A stretch of DNA of 64,000 nucleotides from assembly GCF_002913045.1 (NCBI RefSeq), contig NZ_PPAF01000026.1, positions 186,001 to 250,000 on the forward strand, read 5' to 3'. Within the stretch, counting starts at the first letter, position 1, and each line of letters opens with the position of its first letter. Shown in pieces: positions 63,673 through 64,000 of this stretch. The DNA comes from Campylobacter concisus. GTDB lineage: Bacteria; Campylobacterota; Campylobacteria; Campylobacterales; Campylobacteraceae. A program made the position numbers and the translations under genes. The notes under the pieces are model-generated. The model was given only the letters and a program-made list of their open reading frames with translations. It was not told where the DNA came from and did no database searches.

Positions 63673-64000
63673 ATGCCAGAGTGGTTTATCTACGCAGCTC
63701 TTTCAGCTGTTTTTGCTGCACTTACTGCGATCTTTGCAAAGCTTGGTGTAAAGGACATTGACAGTGATTTTGCAACATTTATAAGAACGATTGTCGTCAT
63801 TTTGATGCTTGTTTTGCTTTTAAGCGTGGCTAAAAAATGGCAACCGTTAAACTCACTAAGCCCCAAAAACTGGCTCTTTCTCATACTAAGTGGCATGGCA
63901 ACCGGACTATCTTGGCTCATGTATTTTAAAGCGATGCAAGTTGGCAAGGTATATCAAGTGGCACTGGTTGATAAATTTAGCGTTGTACTTGCTATTATTT
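63673..64000 (+). CDS. EamA/DMT-family permease (5' part; runs off the window)
   Basis: The first 109 residues, from ATG 63673, are open to the window end. They show three hydrophobic helices (MPEWFIYAALSAVFAALTAI; FIRTIVVILMLVLLLS; WLFLILSGMATGLSWLMYF) and the end motif KAMQVGKVYQVALVDKFSVV, a typical EamA domain start. The substrate is unknown. It lies 9 nt past the terminator hairpin of the Dyp gene. Confidence 0.8.
   Translation, partial: MPEWFIYAALSAVFAALTAIFAKLGVKDIDSDFATFIRTIVVILMLVLLLSVAKKWQPLNSLSPKNWLFLILSGMATGLSWLMYFKAMQVGKVYQVALVDKFSVVLAII

Noticed and set aside
1..64000. Genomic island, prophage, insertion sequence or CRISPR array
   Set aside because: No transposase, integrase, terminal inverted repeats, regular spaced repeats or clear composition break was seen; nearly all genes are core or metabolic.

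Overview
The window looks like chromosomal DNA of a Campylobacter of the concisus/curvus/rectus type. The evidence is low GC with A/T-rich intergenic DNA, frequent TTG and GTG starts, a GltX2-type glutamyl-tRNA synthetase, futalosine-pathway menaquinone synthesis (MqnC), a CheB without receiver domain, FliW, an FlhX-type FlhB C-terminal mimic, and multihaem periplasmic N-oxide enzymes. The species assignment is inference; no database was searched. About 64 protein genes are called. I saw no rRNA, tRNA, CRISPR array, insertion sequence or prophage.

Layout. 1-6610: gltX2 (partial), mscL, a Crp/Fnr-family regulator, then a two-gene multihaem operon (tetrahaem NrfH/NapC-type anchor plus an OCTAhaem cytochrome that is better read as epsilon-type Hao than as NrfA), a metallophosphoesterase and psd. 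7021-15452: leftward housekeeping genes (ychF, pepA, dedA, apt, a coiled-coil membrane protein, rpiB; then an M50 protease, lepB, folD) around a rightward DUF4139 protein. 15536-21357: one tightly overlapping rightward operon (cytochrome c, hemL, atpZ, membrane protein, MFS, FliK-like, FlhX). 21470-22850: cheB-cheR. 22899-27421: an EntS-like MFS exporter with two NlpE-type lipoproteins, a divergent stomatin/NfeD pair, and a tiny metal-ligand-rich lipoprotein. 27527-31610: mqnC, a catalytically dead M16 homologue, recG. 31731-34856: a secreted Excalibur mini-protein and a FecBCD-type iron/haem ABC importer running leftward.

35074-37919: a quinol-type nitric oxide reductase preceded by an FNR-like palindrome, and a DUF1523 protein. 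37920-38384 holds a decayed gene. 38385-45334: hpf and a four-gene leftward operon encoding a 1405-residue exported protein plus three minor (pseudo)pilins, one lacking Glu5. 45395-52423: fliW, bamD, lon, ogt, acnB. 52460-58471: exported ankyrin protein, SDR, NhaC-type antiporter, a TrmA with an added Fe-S-type cysteine motif, ilvA. 58517-64000: an S8 serine-protease autotransporter, a DUF4230-like membrane protein, a Dyp peroxidase and the start of a DMT permease.

How it fits together. The octahaem enzyme with its quinol-oxidising anchor, the qNOR and the Crp/Fnr regulator suggest menaquinol-driven reduction or detoxification of nitrite, hydroxylamine and NO, with MqnC supplying the quinone pathway. 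The most interesting unexplained unit is the giant exported protein with its minor-pilin set (39.0-45.3 kb), which has the architecture of a pilus-tip complex.
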